Origin: Iris pallida
Taxonomy: Eukaryota; Streptophyta; Magnoliopsida; Asparagales; Iridaceae
Length of the DNA: 64,000 nt
Assembly: GCA_029216955.1 (NCBI GenBank)
Contig: JANAVB010010791.1
Coordinates: 3,238,299-3,302,298 of the forward strand
Direction of reading: 5' to 3'
Of the stretch, positions 15,028 to 27,364 are shown piece after piece; positions within the stretch are counted from its first letter, which is position 1; every line of letters starts with the position of its first letter. Under the pieces are notes generated by a model that was not told where the DNA came from, searched no databases, and was given only the letters and a program-made list of their open reading frames with translations. The position numbers and the translations under genes were made by a program.

Positions 15028-15045
15028 TGGTGGCCCATGCAGGTC
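15028..15045 (+). other. Primer-binding site, tRNA-Ile type (element A)
   Basis: TGGTGGCCCATGCAGGTC begins 9 nt after the LTR end. It is the full complement of the 3' end of plant nuclear tRNA-Ile(AAU) as I recall it (ending CCTGCATGGGCCACCA). The usual chromovirus site TGGTATCAGAGC is absent. Confidence 0.75.
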
Positions 15046-15285
15046 GAGAGTCGCATTAGTGCGATATCATGGTAGTACGGCGACTTAGTTGTACTGCTGC
15101 GAGCCTGCGATAGCATTGAGAGATAGGCTTTAACGGAGAGGCAACTCAATCACGGTTAGGAAAAATTCTACTTCAATTCATGCCATCTATACATCTTGCT
15201 GATTGTCTTTCTAGAAAATTAACTGTCCTCCCTTGATTTGTCGTTTCTATCACAGTGTTGATTCCTTGTTTGATCTGTCTCCAGG

Positions 15286-16626
15286 ATGGTCGAGACTAGA
15301 TCCCATCGCTCTGGACTGAGGGACGCTGTAGAGGGGTCTGCCACCACTCGTCCTCAGCAGCCAGCCCCTGGTACCGCAGCCCCAGTCATGCCAGCTGGGG
15401 TCGGCGTTTTAGCTGCTTTCGGAGGAGCCCCTCCACCTGTGAGGCATGAGCCGAGTCCGGTGATTCCGGATGTGCATCAGCAGCAGCAGCCACCTGCGGG
15501 GACAGTTGACGCCGTTCAGCTGTTAGCCTTCTCCCGACAGTACATGGAGGGTCAGCAGACACAGCAGAAGAGGCACACAACAGAGCTCACACGAGGCATT
15601 GAGCTGGCCGTGACTGCGGTAGAGAGAGTTGTAGCTCAGCCATCGGCAGCCCCGCAGCCGCACCAGCCGCGGGAGAAGGGCATTCAGGACTTTCAGAAGA
15701 TGCACCCGAGGGACTTTCGAGGGACAGAGGGGATCTTGTATGTCGACGAGTGGATCGAGCACATGGAGGAGATATTCAGATTGGCTGAGATTCCGGCGAG
15801 GCTCCAGATAGAGGCGGTAGCCAGCATGATGCAGGATCTAGCCCGCACATGGTACCAGACTGACCCGAGGGTTGGTACGATAGGACATACTTGGGCAGCA
15901 TTCAAGAAGCTGTTCAAGGAGAAATTTTTCTCGGATGCAGCGCTAGGAGCCCTCGAGACCCAGTTCGATGCCCTATTCCAGGGCGGTCAGTCCGTGGAGG
16001 AGTATGCAGGGGAGTTCTGTCGTCTGAGCAGATTTGTCGAGGGGTTGTCTGAGGCAACGAAGGCCCGGAGGTTCAGGAAGGGGCTGGTCAAGGAGGTGAA
16101 GTCCTATACCAAGAGTGCCTGTGGTGCCACTTTTGAGGAGATCTTGGTGGGCGCCTTAGCAGTAGAGGATGATCTTGAGCTGAGGCTCAAGAGGGGACGG
16201 GACGCTCACGGTACCGATAGCAGCGGAGGCCAGGCCAAGAGGCCTCACGTACAGATTCAGCAGACACATGCACCAGTGGGAGTTCAGCAGGTACAGCATC
16301 AGTATCGGGGTCAGGACCCGAAGGCAATCAATTGTTCCTACTTCAAGAAGCCGGGACACATTTGGGAGCAGTGCAGGAATAGGTTGAAGGTTTGCTATTT
16401 CTGTGGGTCAGCTTCCCACCAGAAGATAGATTGTCCCATTGCACCTCCTTTTGAGGGGGCTAGGCCACCTGTAGCTCAGCACCAGAGGGGTGGAGCTTTT
16501 GCGATGGCAGTCGAGGAGACTGACGTTGCAGGTGATGGGTTAGCAGGTTTGTCCTTCTCATTCTTCCTCTCCACTTTTCTGTGTGATTCCATTAGTACCT
16601 GCCAGGATATTGTTGTGGTTGCTTGA
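15286..16626 (+). CDS. gag: Gag polyprotein of element A (446 aa)
   Basis: The capsid/nucleocapsid protein that would package element RNA into cytoplasmic particles. It starts MVETRSHRSG, as in C and B, directly after TCTCCAGG. A proline/glutamine-rich N-terminus (about residues 1-135) precedes the retrotransposon gag domain (about 140-260; WIEHMEEIFRL, ARTWYQTDPR, FKEKFF, SVEEYAGEFCRLSRF). Two zinc knuckles follow: the first (about 349) reads C-S-Y-F and has lost its second Cys; the second (about 370) is a complete CX2CX4HX4C. After about residue 415 the frame leaves the gag/protease homology and ends in 25-30 unrelated residues, marking the point where pol was deleted. The frame is open throughout, unlike gag in B, C and D. 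A functional non-autonomous gag is plausible but unproven. Confidence 0.9.
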   Translation: MVETRSHRSGLRDAVEGSATTRPQQPAPGTAAPVMPAGVGVLAAFGGAPPPVRHEPSPVIPDVHQQQQPPAGTVDAVQLLAFSRQYMEGQQTQQKRHTTELTRGIELAVTAVERVVAQPSAAPQPHQPREKGIQDFQKMHPRDFRGTEGILYVDEWIEHMEEIFRLAEIPARLQIEAVASMMQDLARTWYQTDPRVGTIGHTWAAFKKLFKEKFFSDAALGALETQFDALFQGGQSVEEYAGEFCRLSRFVEGLSEATKARRFRKGLVKEVKSYTKSACGATFEEILVGALAVEDDLELRLKRGRDAHGTDSSGGQAKRPHVQIQQTHAPVGVQQVQHQYRGQDPKAINCSYFKKPGHIWEQCRNRLKVCYFCGSASHQKIDCPIAPPFEGARPPVAQHQRGGAFAMAVEETDVAGDGLAGLSFSFFLSTFLCDSISTCQDIVVVA

Positions 16627-16777
16627 TAGTGTAGCTACCCTGTTCGAGACTGTGAAATCACGACCAGTAAGATTATGTTTGCATGATTATCTCTTGACCT
16701 TGATTGTTTGGGTTTGACCTAGAAGGGGTGCGATCATTTTAATTTCGAGGACGAAATTTTTCTACGGGGGGTAGGAT
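16627..16777 (+). other. Element A 3' leader and polypurine tract
   Basis: Contains ATTTCGAGGACGAAATTTTT, typical of the end of Tekay/Del internal regions, and a polypurine tract GGGGGGTAGGA (16766-16776) directly before the 3' LTR, which would prime plus-strand DNA synthesis. Confidence 0.75.
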
Positions 16778-19700
16778 TATAACACATAGTTTCTGGAATG
16801 AGGGTAATTTTGAATTTTTGTGTTTAATTTATTTAATTATGATATTTAAATAATAATATGATTTTTTGGTAATTTTTAATCATTTTAAAACTATTTAAAT
16901 CATGACTTGTGATTTGGTGTGCAGCTAGTAAAACCGTAAAGACTGTCTGCCCTAGAGCCTAACCATGTCATTAGGATGATTTAATTATCATTTTTAGCCT
17001 AGGGGTAATTTGGTCATTTTGACTTATTTGAATTAATTGATGATTTATTGAATTGGTGAATTTTAGTTGACCTTGACTTGTTGAGACCTAGTGGACTAGC
17101 CTAGAAGCTAACCCTAGCTACGGTAACCCTAGTCTGGCTTGAGTTAACTCATTTTAGTCATTAGAGATTAGTTTTAGAATGAGAGGATTAGTTTAAGTGG
17201 AATTATTTCATGGTTTGTGATTTTAATGAAAGGACTAGTGATTTAAGGACTTAATGACTTGTGACTTGGCCCATGGCCCATTATTTGACACCCTAAACCT
17301 AACCAAACCCTAAATGACCAGCCACATAGGGATCCCCATCCTATATAAACACTTATTCATTAGGGCTTGCCTCCTTTATTTCATTCCAACACTTGGAGAA
17401 AGAGAGGTATTTTTCCCCCTTCCAAAAATCCCCATAAATCTATTTTTATTCCTTTTTAATCATAGTTTCTTGCATTAGAACCTAATACTTCCCTATTTTC
17501 TGATTGTGGGGTTTAATCCCAGCTTTGGATTATTTTGGAGCTTTTGCCATCAAGAGGAAGAATCCCACATTTGAAGCTTTTCCAAGCTTTTTCCACATAT
17601 AGGTAAAACCCTTTAAATTGATTTAAATTTTGGTTTTCTTTGCATTTTGGGCTAGATCTAGGAGTCCCCTAGGTGTCCCCGAAATTTGGTTGGATTTCGT
17701 GTCCGTTTGGTGTCCGTATCGGACACGTGTCTATGTGTTATTTAAGGTGTTTGTTGAAATGCCTCAATGGATTGAATGTTAATATTTTTCAAAACAAATT
17801 ATATATTTGGATTGCTTATGAGATGTAGATTACGGATCTAGGTGACTGAGTCAATTTTTATGTGTTTTTGTGTCGGTTTTAGGGCTTGGACACGCTGCAC
17901 GACACTGTCGTGCAGTGCCCTGCTGCTCGACGTGTCGTGTGCGCTGGACACGACATGTTGCGACGTGATATTTTAGGGGAGGGTGCGGGCTATCACTGAC
18001 ACCTTGCACCCAAAATTTAAGATGATTCTATGGAGTGGTTTGAGAGAAAATCCACCCGTACTGGAATTGCAAACACACACACACGTGCACAGCTGTCCAC
18101 TGATACGCGACTGGACACGCGACACGACACACATTAGACACGATATAGGCACTTGTATCCCTAGCCCTATACCTACGCTAGGGTTGGACACGAGCATGAG
18201 GCTCGAGGGTCGACACACGGGTCCCTAGATCGCATTGCACCTGTGCACGATGCTGCCTATGCGCAGTTCAGTCACACAGTGACATTTGGGTTTAGACACT
18301 TTTTGGACACTTCGTTCCACTCTAGTGGACACGAATGGCTTTTCTTAGACACATGACACATAGTACACGCACTGATATACCTGTTTGTGAATTTCGATGG
18401 TTAAATTGAGTTTTCGAATGGTTGGAAGTTATATATCAGTATTATTTCAGTTGGAAATGGGAACTGTCAGCTAAATTATGAACCCTTTCCCGAAATTCAA
18501 TGCTAATTTAGTTTTGGGATTTAAAGAGGGTGTATACATATATGTTAGATTCTTGTTAAAATTCCATTTGGTTACAAGTTGAGTTTGGTTAATATTTAAA
18601 TGTTAATTCTGAAATTTCATAGGTTGTTTAATGAGATTTATATTGAATGTGTATTCCTGAGTTTAGATTGTTTTAAAACCTGATATTAGTTAGGACTTAA
18701 AACTGAAATGTTGTTTACTGTCATTTCTGAGATGAAGGATTTCTAATATTGAATGTTTTTTGAGATTCCAGTTATGAGATTTGGTTTTGATTTCTGAAAT
18801 TGAATATAGTTTACTGAGATTCATATGTGAATGACTGAGTTTTAATTCCTAATGAACTGCCTAAACCTGAGTTTAGGTTCTAGCCTTCACTGTTTTCCAG
18901 GGTGAATGGGCATTCACTGATTTCCTGTAAAAGCCTGAGATTCATTTTTACTTAACTGTAGACTGAATGGTTTCCTTAACCTGAGACTATTTTCTAGATT
19001 TCCTAAATGAATGTTTTGTTTCAATATGTATACTGATTTTTCTATTATCAATTCCTCTTTCCTGTATACACCCAGGTAATCACCCATTCCTATTAAACCT
19101 GAGACTTCTGATTCTCTTAACTGAGATTCATTTCTTCCTACACACATGCCTTACACTAATGTATTTCCCTGTTTTCCTATTTTCTTTATGTGCTCACTGA
19201 TTTCAGGATTTCCCACATGTCCTCATGTGACACTCTCTACACACACATGTTTCCCTCATTAATTTTCCTAATATATATACCACTGTTTCAGTATCACCCT
19301 CAAGCCTAACACACACATACCATATCACACTCTTTTGTATTCTCCCACACTCTCACTCATGACACACACACACTTGGACACATATATGTATTTTCCCATT
19401 CTCTATACATAGGTATATATATGTATTGAGATGTATATATATATAGGTATCCTATATAATATATCAATGTGTGTGTACTAATATTATATTGATATATATA
19501 ATGTATACGTGATATGCATATAGTAGCCTATATGTTATATGTATATTCTATATTATATTATATAATAGATCAATATGTGTATTCTAAATTAGATTATATA
19601 AATATATCGATGTGTGTATTAGATAAATATTGTCATGTGTTATGTGTTGATGTGATTATAGGTTGGTTTTAGGCATGATATAGCCTAGACTAGGGCTCTT

Positions 19701-21236
19701 AGCCTATGGGTGTATCTGTGTGTCAGTATAGAGTCTAGTTAGACTTGTGTAGCCTTGTTAGACCTAGTTAGACTAGTATAGACTTGTTTGACTTAGGTTA
19801 GACTAGGATTAACCTAGTTTGACCTAGACAGTTGACCAGGTTTGACTTAGAGTTGGCTTTGACCTAGATTGGCCTAGAAATCATGTAGATTGCATCATAA
19901 ACATCATTTGTCTAATTTTAAACACATTATAACCTGTACTATTCTATTTAGGATATTGTGACTCCGGTGCAGACATCTGACATTACACTACTCTTTTCAG
20001 AGTATCAGGCGAGTAAATTCTCTGATAGTTCTCTCATTTACTTGTCAATTACTGTACTTCAGTTCTAGTTAGTTGTATGCGATTCTCTGTTACAACACGT
20101 ATGGATATTCTGGATTCATGTATACGACACACATTTATTGTCTGGCCTCTATTACTAGAATCATTCTGGAATCATTTACTGGTATCATCATATTCTGGCT
20201 GGACTCATCTTGAATCATTGTGTCAAATTTCTGGATTCACTTACTGGGAGGAGAAATACTAGAGTAAGACATGTAGACATACCCCAATTCTGGAATCACC
20301 CTATGTTGGAATCAAACTGGAATGATAGCCATCTCACACCCGGCCAAGTGTGTGATGTGCCGAATTACCTATAGCCGTTTACATGTCGATCTCGGTATTT
20401 TAAAACACACTGCTAGAGTATAGGCTGGACTCACCCTGGAATCATTGATCACTATGACTGGAATCGTCCCGTACTGGATTTATCTTGTATTAGATTCGTC
20501 TTGTACTGGACTTACATTGGAGTTACACTCGTATACATTTACTGTCTGGACTTATATCATATTACCCTGGTTCAGCTAGTTCTATTTTTTTACAGTCTTT
20601 ATTTCCATGATTCTTCTCTTGTTTAGTTACTTACTTTCCTTGCACTTTATCTGTCTTTTTTTACCATCACCTGAATATAAACTGCCATGTTCATCAATAC
20701 AACTGTCTATAACTGCTTTATAGTTCTTTGTCATTTACTTGGATTTTCTACATGAGATTGTGCTCATTCCTGTCCTGACTGGACCTGTTGAAATTTACAG
20801 ATGATTGTCCTGAGGATATTTGCCCTACTCATTATGGACCTGACGAGGATTAGCTAGCTTTGGCCCCGACACTCAGGAGTGATCGAGATTTAGTTTAGTA
20901 GACATGCATCTGTTTTTATGTAGAGCTTGTTGTATAGAATTGAGACTTGAGATGTATTTGAGATTGTTTGAGATTGTTGTTATTATTTCAGTAGTTATTG
21001 TTGTCTTCAATTTCTTAGTTGTATTTCGGTGTTATCTTATCGTGCTTAGACTGTGATTGAGTTACACCATATCTTATACTTGTCCTTCGTTCGGAGTTGA
21101 TCTTGATGAGTACATTATATACTGCATGAGTTGATGGTTAGTTATAGACTTAGAACAGCGTTCTACCATCGATACTGCGACGTAGGCTGGGCGCTGTTAC
21201 GTACTCGTACCCTCACAGTGGGTGCGGGTCGTGACA
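16778..21236 (+). mobile_element. Element A 3' LTR (4459 bp)
   Basis: Begins TATAACACATAG (the 5' copy has TGTAACACC, so the TG end has mutated) and ends GGGTCGTGACA. It is an uninterrupted copy of the 5' LTR and shows the empty site of the MITE. TATA box at 17342-17349. No coding region recognised. Confidence 0.92.
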
Positions 21237-22797
21237 GTAGGTTAATCTCTGATATGTAAGCATCATAATTTAATCACAAAAAACAGTTTAATATATTGAA
21301 AATTTTCAGGAAATCGAATGACAGTTTTAGGTATAAAAAATTTAGGAAAATTCCCAAATTTGAATTAGAAATAGCAACTAACATTCAAGTCAATAGGTTG
21401 GTAATGTTTATGTCATATGAGAGGGTGTTGGGAGTGTGTCCAAGTGTCCAAGAACTGGATACAAACGTGTCCAATTGAAAACTCACACACACAGCAAACC
21501 AGTGCACACATAGGCATCGTGCACGTGTTCACTGAGATCGTGGACACGACACACGACTCCTCATGACACGTGGTCATGCACACATGTAGCCCACGTGTAG
21601 GGCTACACAGTCGATACACCACGACGTGTCCAAGTCGTGTCTAAAGTGGACACGAACGTGTGTTAGTGCGCGTGTCAGTGCATGAATCCTGACAGTGCAC
21701 GAGCAGTATGTGTCCAGTACGGGCAAGAATTTTTCGCGTGTCGTGCATCATTTGCTCCCAAATTTTGGGAGCATAATGACAGTCACTACCCCATCCTGCC
21801 TACCAAAATTCGTGCCACCACGTGCTGTGTCCATGGAGAAATCGTACACGGGCAGCAGGACACCCGACCGAGTCCCCGTACAGTGTGTCCAGAATAATTT
21901 AGGACACAAAATCGACACGAACACCAACTCATTCTTCACAAAAATTAATGTACATACATAGATCTACAGATTCATGCAATTAGTTTAGCAAAATACGAAA
22001 ATCAAATCCTAAGTGGCATTCTATCAAACACTTGCACATACACATTGACACGTATCCGATACGGACAGCAAACAACCTCGATTTCTAACCAAAATTTAGG
22101 GACAACTAGGGGACACCTAGATCTATGCTAAGATGCAAAGAAATCAGAATAATAGAACAATTTGAGGAGTTTTACCTATGGGTGCCAATGGCAAGAAAAG
22201 CCCCTAAAATAGAGTGTTCCTCCTTGCTAGCTCGAATCCCCAAATTGTTCAAAAGCTGAAATTACTCTCCATAGACAGAAAATAGGAGAGTATTAGACTC
22301 TAATACAAGAAACTAGAGTCAAAAAGGAATTAAAATGGAAAAACTATAGATTGGGGAAGAATGGCCACACCTTTCTTTTTCCTAAGTGTTCATTCAATAC
22401 AAAAGAGGCAATAACTAATGAAGAGAGTACTTATAGGGAGGGAACCCTAAGTGGCCAGCCATAGAGTATGGAAATTAGGGTTAGGGTTTAGTCTAATGGG
22501 CTATGGGCCAAGTTGTACTAGTCATGGAATCAATTCCTAAGTCTCAACCCTATGAACGAAATCATTTATTCTCCTATTTAAATCTTGATTTCTAAATGAC
22601 TAACTTAGGTTGACTTAAGTTAGACTAGGATCTCACCATGCTAAGCAAGTCACCATAACTAGGGTTAACATCTAGGTTAGTCTCCAAAGTCTCAAATAGC
22701 AAAGTCAAAAATAGCAATCACTAATTCAATAAATTAAAATAAATTCAAAAATTCTCAAATGACCAAAATACCCTCAATCAAAAATGTGGTAGTGACA
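21237..22797 (-). mobile_element. Element B 3' LTR, inner piece
   Basis: Matches 43715-45275 of B's 5' LTR, starting with GTAGGTTAATCTCTGATATG and ending ATGTGGTAGTGACA (the TG end of the LTR on the minus strand). It carries the reversed palindrome near 22049 and a reversed promoter block near 22430-22490. Confidence 0.9.
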
Positions 22798-22812
22798 AAT
22801 CTACCCTCCTTA
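22798..22812 (-). other. Element B polypurine tract
   Basis: On the minus strand this reads AAGGAGGGTAGATT, immediately next to the 3' LTR, and corresponds to the tract of element C (32442-32455). Confidence 0.75.
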
Positions 22813-22877
22813 AAAGAATTTCATCCTTAAAATTAAAAGACGAAACTAAACTGATGAGAAGGATAGACAATCATACC

Positions 22878-23178
22878 TCAAGGTCCAAAAAGATAAGGGT
22901 ATCGCTCGTATATCTCATCCTCCCGCTCCCAGGTAGACTCTCCTGGAGAATGATGTCTCCATGCGACGCGAACCAAGGGTATCACCTGGTTTCTCAGTAC
23001 CTTCTCTCGGTGATCCAGAATCTCCACTGGCTACTCTGGATAACTGAGAGTAGGTCCCACCTCAATCTCCGAATGGTCAAGTACATGGCTAGGATTAGCC
23101 ACGTACCGTCTCAACTGTGATACATGAAATACGTTCTGGACACCCACTAGTACAGGTGGCATCTAGCCTGTATGCCAC
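22878..23178 (-). pseudogene. Element B integrase C-terminus and chromodomain, last part
   Basis: On the minus strand this encodes VSRTYFMYHS-like residues, then PVEILDHREKVLRNQ, RVAWRHHSP and ESTWEREDEIYERYPYLFGP, the chromodomain tail found in C at 32102-32377. A TAG replaces the Gln of the expected E-Q-P-V-E-I. It is separated from the rest of B pol by element C, inserted with duplication GCCAC (23174-23178 and 36586-36590). Chromodomains of this type direct integration to heterochromatin; this copy is non-functional. Confidence 0.85.
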
Positions 23179-23524
23179 TGTCACTATCACATTTCTAGTT
23201 TGAGGATATTTTTGTTATTTTTGAATTATTTGAATTTAAAATATTTATTAGGAAGTTTTAAATAATTTAATTGAATGGTGTGATTTAAATACTGATTTAA
23301 TTATTGCCTTATGATTTTGGTTAGCCTAACCTAGATTGGACCTAACCTAGATTAGTCATAACTAACTTAGTGAGCCACTTTGAGAATTAGGTGGTTTTGG
23401 TTAATGGGTTAAGTCAAGTTTAGTTATGGTTAAGTAATTTGCAAAAGACTAGGAAAGAGCCATAGTTTCTAGGCCACCCATTAGCCTTGATTCATTCCTA
23501 GCCATAGGATGTAATCTAAAAACT

Positions 23525-23572
23525 CTAACCCTAACTAAAGTGGCCAGCCAAGACCCCCCTTGCCTATATAAT
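23525..23572 (+). promoter_or_regulatory. Putative LTR promoter of element C
   Basis: CCCTAACCCTAACTAAAG-like telo-box sequence (with CTCTAACCCTAA here and AAACCCTAA in the 3' copy at 32797), then GGCCAGCCA, then CTATATAAT. The same block precedes the TATA boxes of A and B. Confidence 0.55.
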
Positions 23573-25723
23573 GTCTCCATAGGGATTTGTGCCTCTTTTT
23601 TTATTGGTTCTTCATTTTCCTAAAGAATAGGCAAGCCCTTATTTATTTTCTTTATAGTTTAATCAATAGGACTCCTTTATGATTGGGATTTCTTCCATAA
23701 TGATTTAATCAATGTTCTCTTGCTGATTGTGGAGTCAAATCTCAGATTTGCATCAATTTGGGGATTTTGGGTGGCTTTGAAGAACTCCTTGGAAGAGACT
23801 TGTTGTGTTGAAGAACACCATAGGTAAAATTCCTATCCACCCATTAAAACTAGGTTTTCTTTGCATAAATACCTAGCCCTAGGTGTCCTGGTCCTGTAGG
23901 AATAGGGTTTGCCATTTTTTGTGTCCTGTACGTGTCCGTATCGGACACGTATCAGTTCTGTGCGCAGGTGTTCGACGAAATGCCACAAAGGGCATTTTGA
24001 TCGAGTTTTCGTGATGTGTTTGAATAGGAAGTAGTGCTTTAGTGTCGCTTACACATTTTTGATGTACTGAGGTGATTTCGAGTCGTGTTCGAGTCACACA
24101 GGACTCGTGGACACGCCTGCGCGCGCGCGGGCAGCACTGTCCTGCTGCTCGTGGGTTCGAGTGGGCTATTTAGGACACGTGGGTGCGTGCCCTTTGACAC
24201 AGAGCTCGGGGCAGTGTCTGACACGACACTCCCCAAGCCTCGTGTCACTTGGTTACGTGTCGGGTGCGTGCGGACATGTGCACTGGTCACGCGAGCCCGT
24301 GCCAGTCTCGTGCGTGTCTGTGCTTTTGTTCTTGGACACTTGTGTCCTATTTTTGGACACGAAACTAGGTGTATGACACGTGCACAAATTGAATGTTAAT
24401 TACCAACCAATATTATCTAGCCTTTACTGCTATTTTAATGTTTAATTAGGAAAGCCCTACTCGACTGATACTGTGAGTATCAGTGAGTTTAGGTTCACTG
24501 TTAGAACATTGTTCTTCCCCTTTCTGTTAATTTCCTGATTAAGTATGTGCTAAATTATATCTTACATGTTATCTAGCCTATGATTTATTGATTTTCACAG
24601 TAGAACACAATCACACTTTTCTGTCATGGTTTGCACATTACCTGTCAATGTATCACTGATTTTCTATGTCAAATTGCTTCACTGTTAGATTAGGAGCTGC
24701 TTTTATATTCCTTCCTTAAACTGAGAATTCATGGTGTGATGTTGGTTAAGTTGTTGGTGGGTTTAGGTTTCGAATTTTCATTTGGACTGTTGAACTGAAA
24801 CCATGTATACACTGTCAATCCCTGAATTAATTTCCTGAGAATCCCATGTTTGCACTGTCACATTTGAACTTATGACACACACAGGTTTCCTGAGCACAAG
24901 CACACTGAGTATGATTCCCTTCATGTATAACACTGTTAATTAGAACTGAAATATGATTCCTGAGAACCTATTCATGGCATTCTCACAATCTTGATTTCTG
25001 AGGTTAATGTTAATCTGTGAACCAAGATGGGGGATTTGAAATGAACTGAACTGTGTATTGGATATGAAAAACCTGAGAAATTGATGTGGTTTCCTTTCCT
25101 GCATTTTCAGAGAATGTCATTGCTATTGAACCAAAAATCTGAGAACTCAATTAATGTGAAATGTTGATTAATTGGGTTCCTGCCTATTTTGTATTTACAT
25201 GTCACATGTTGCTAAACCCCATTGAATGTTTACACAAAACCTGAGATTCATTTACCCTTAATATGTTAACCTATGAACTGTTTCTAAAACTGAATTGGTT
25301 TTGTGTAGAAATCCTGAGATTCAAATCTGAGAACCATGAAGTCAGACTATCACCAGCTTACATATTTTCCCACCCACCTATACTTCCTGTACACAGTCAC
25401 TGTACACTGTTTCTATATTTCCTGCACTGTTGGTAATTTCAGTCACTTAGTTTCCTAATTCCTGCTACTCACACACACAACACTGTTTTCACTTGCTGTC
25501 CTGTCAATTGTCCCACATACACACAGGTTCTAAAGTACACACACATGTCTTTCTCTCTAGCACATACACACATTTCATCATGTATACACACATTCCTCCT
25601 ATCACACACACATATGTAAATTCATTAAACACACATACAGCTCCTATATATCCACACACACATATATGCATCCTATACATATATATATGTATCTAGATAT
25701 TTCCTAATCTATGTATGTGTGTG

Positions 25724-25724
<1 letters not shown>

Positions 25725-25768
<44 letters not shown>
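25725..25768. repeat. (TA)n microsatellite in element C 5' LTR
   Basis: A TA run of about 42 bp; the 3' LTR copy near 35005 has only about 12 bp. This explains the LTR length difference of about 29 bp. Confidence 0.9.
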
Positions 25769-25771
<3 letters not shown>

Positions 25772-27346
25772 TATGTGGGTAAATAGTTAAGATAGCCTAT
25801 GTGTAAATGTGTAATGTAAAGCCATGTGGGTCTTTCTATATGTGATAGCTAATGTGCTAGGCACATTTCTATTTGTATATGTGGATGTACATATATATTC
25901 ATAGATGATAGTGATATATATTCTATATGTGGTATTGGCCTATGGTGTGTCTATTAGACTAGTGAGGGCTTAGTTAGGCTGTTCAGTCTTGGTTAAGCCT
26001 AGAATAGACTAGTTAATCCTAGTTAGACTTGTTAGACCTAGTTCGACCATAGTTGACCTAGGTTTGACTTCTTGGTTGACCAGGGTTGACCAAGAGTTGA
26101 CTTTGACCTGCTTTGACCTAGACTCATGTAGAATGCATCGTAGTGCTTCATCTTATCATTTTAGACTTGTTGTGACTTGTGCTGTTATGATTAGGAGCCA
26201 GACACCGCTCCTCGGACGGTATATTTTAGTTGGACACTCAGATAGCAGGCGAGTACATTCTCTGATCATTTCATATCATGTTTAGGATTATATTTCCTGC
26301 TTTAGACTATCTTACTTGATGCTGACACGTTGGTAACACGGATTAGTACTATATGGATCCCTTCATGAGATGTTATCCTTTTCGGGAGCATCAGATACTT
26401 TTGTCCCGTGTGTTTCACTTACATCACGTATCTTATGCTTCTATTAGCATGAATCTTCGAGAATCAGCTAGTAACTCATGTACTCTCATGATCACCGAGC
26501 CTTCACGAATCAATTCATGAATCATCCTATACGGGTAGTAGTTTAGTCATGAATCTTAACGTAACTTGACTGGATCCTTGCATATTGATTGGGGTACGGG
26601 GGAGTATGAATGGTCATGTGAATAAATATCCAAAAGTAGTGTAGTCATGAATCACTCTTAGTGTAGTCATGAATCAGTCCTAAGCCATTCACATGTTCGT
26701 CTGTACTCTAAATCACTAACACTGTCTATCTTATATATCATAGATATTTACTTACTGTCTCTCTCTTATATTATGCTGCTCTTCAGTTTTTTGTATTTTA
26801 TTCTCTAGCATGATTATATTTCCTTTCCTGTTATGACTTGTTGAGATATATTGTGCTCGCTCCTGTCCTGACTGGACCTGTTGAAATATTACAGAGGATG
26901 AGGATGAGGCTGGCTGTCCCACTTATTATGGGGCTACCGTAGATGATAGTACAGACTTGGACCAGCTGCAGGAGCCCTTAGCTGTGGACGACACTCCTTT
27001 AGACTAGGATGTCTTCTTTTATATTCATTCTGGATGATTGTATATATTGGTACTTGGGATTTGGGATATGTATTTATCTTAGACACTTAGACTCTCCGTT
27101 GTACTTGGGATTTCCTTTCATTTCAGCAGTTTTATCTATCTATCATTTCATCTTATCTTCTGCCTTAGTTATGATTGAGTTTACTTTCTGTATGTCACCC
27201 CCACTTGGGGAGTATAAACTGTTTAGCTTTACATTGTTAGATGTTGTGACCCAGGACAGCATTCTACCGCCGACACTGCTGCGTAGGCTGGACGTACCCA
27301 CATCTCGTGCCCTTACTCTAAGGTGCGGGTCGTGACACATTTTTAG

Positions 27347-27364
27347 TGGTGGCCTATGCAGGTC
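27347..27364 (+). other. Primer-binding site, tRNA-Ile type (element C)
   Basis: TGGTGGCCTATGCAGGTC, 9 nt after the LTR, with one mismatch (C to T) to the site of element A. Confidence 0.72.

Larger units (their letters stand above)
9367..21236 (+). mobile_element. Element A: gag-only non-autonomous Ty3/gypsy element
   Basis: A complete element flanked by GTAGG (9362-9366 and 21237-21241), with the empty site in B's 5' LTR near 43715. It has a 5' LTR 9367-15018, a 1759-bp internal region and a 3' LTR 16778-21236. After removing the MITE and one copy of its duplication, the 5' LTR is 4457 bp against 4459 bp for the 3' LTR, and the sequences differ at only a few percent by eye. The internal region has a primer-binding site, one intact gag frame and a polypurine tract, but no protease, reverse transcriptase, RNase H or integrase. 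Its structure is that of a large deletion derivative needing enzymes from a relative such as the C family. Confidence 0.92.
23179..27337 (+). mobile_element. Element C 5' LTR (4159 bp)
   Basis: Begins TGTCACTATCACATTTCTAG and ends GGTGCGGGTCGTGACA. It includes a telo-box plus TATA block (CTATATAAT 23564-23572), the palindrome near 23932, a GC-rich stretch full of GTGTC/GACAC words (24080-24380), a CA-rich segment and TA run (25440-25768), and the shared terminal block. No coding region recognised. Confidence 0.93.

Noticed and set aside
15028..15045. Fragment of a tRNA gene
   Set aside because: Only the 3'-end complement is present, at a fixed distance from each LTR, as expected for a primer-binding site.
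24085..24399. 104-aa open frame (and its counterpart at 33363-33677) as a gene
   Set aside because: It lies in the GTGTC-rich part of the C LTR, overlaps long frames on the other strand and has no recognisable domain; its repetition reflects the LTR pair.
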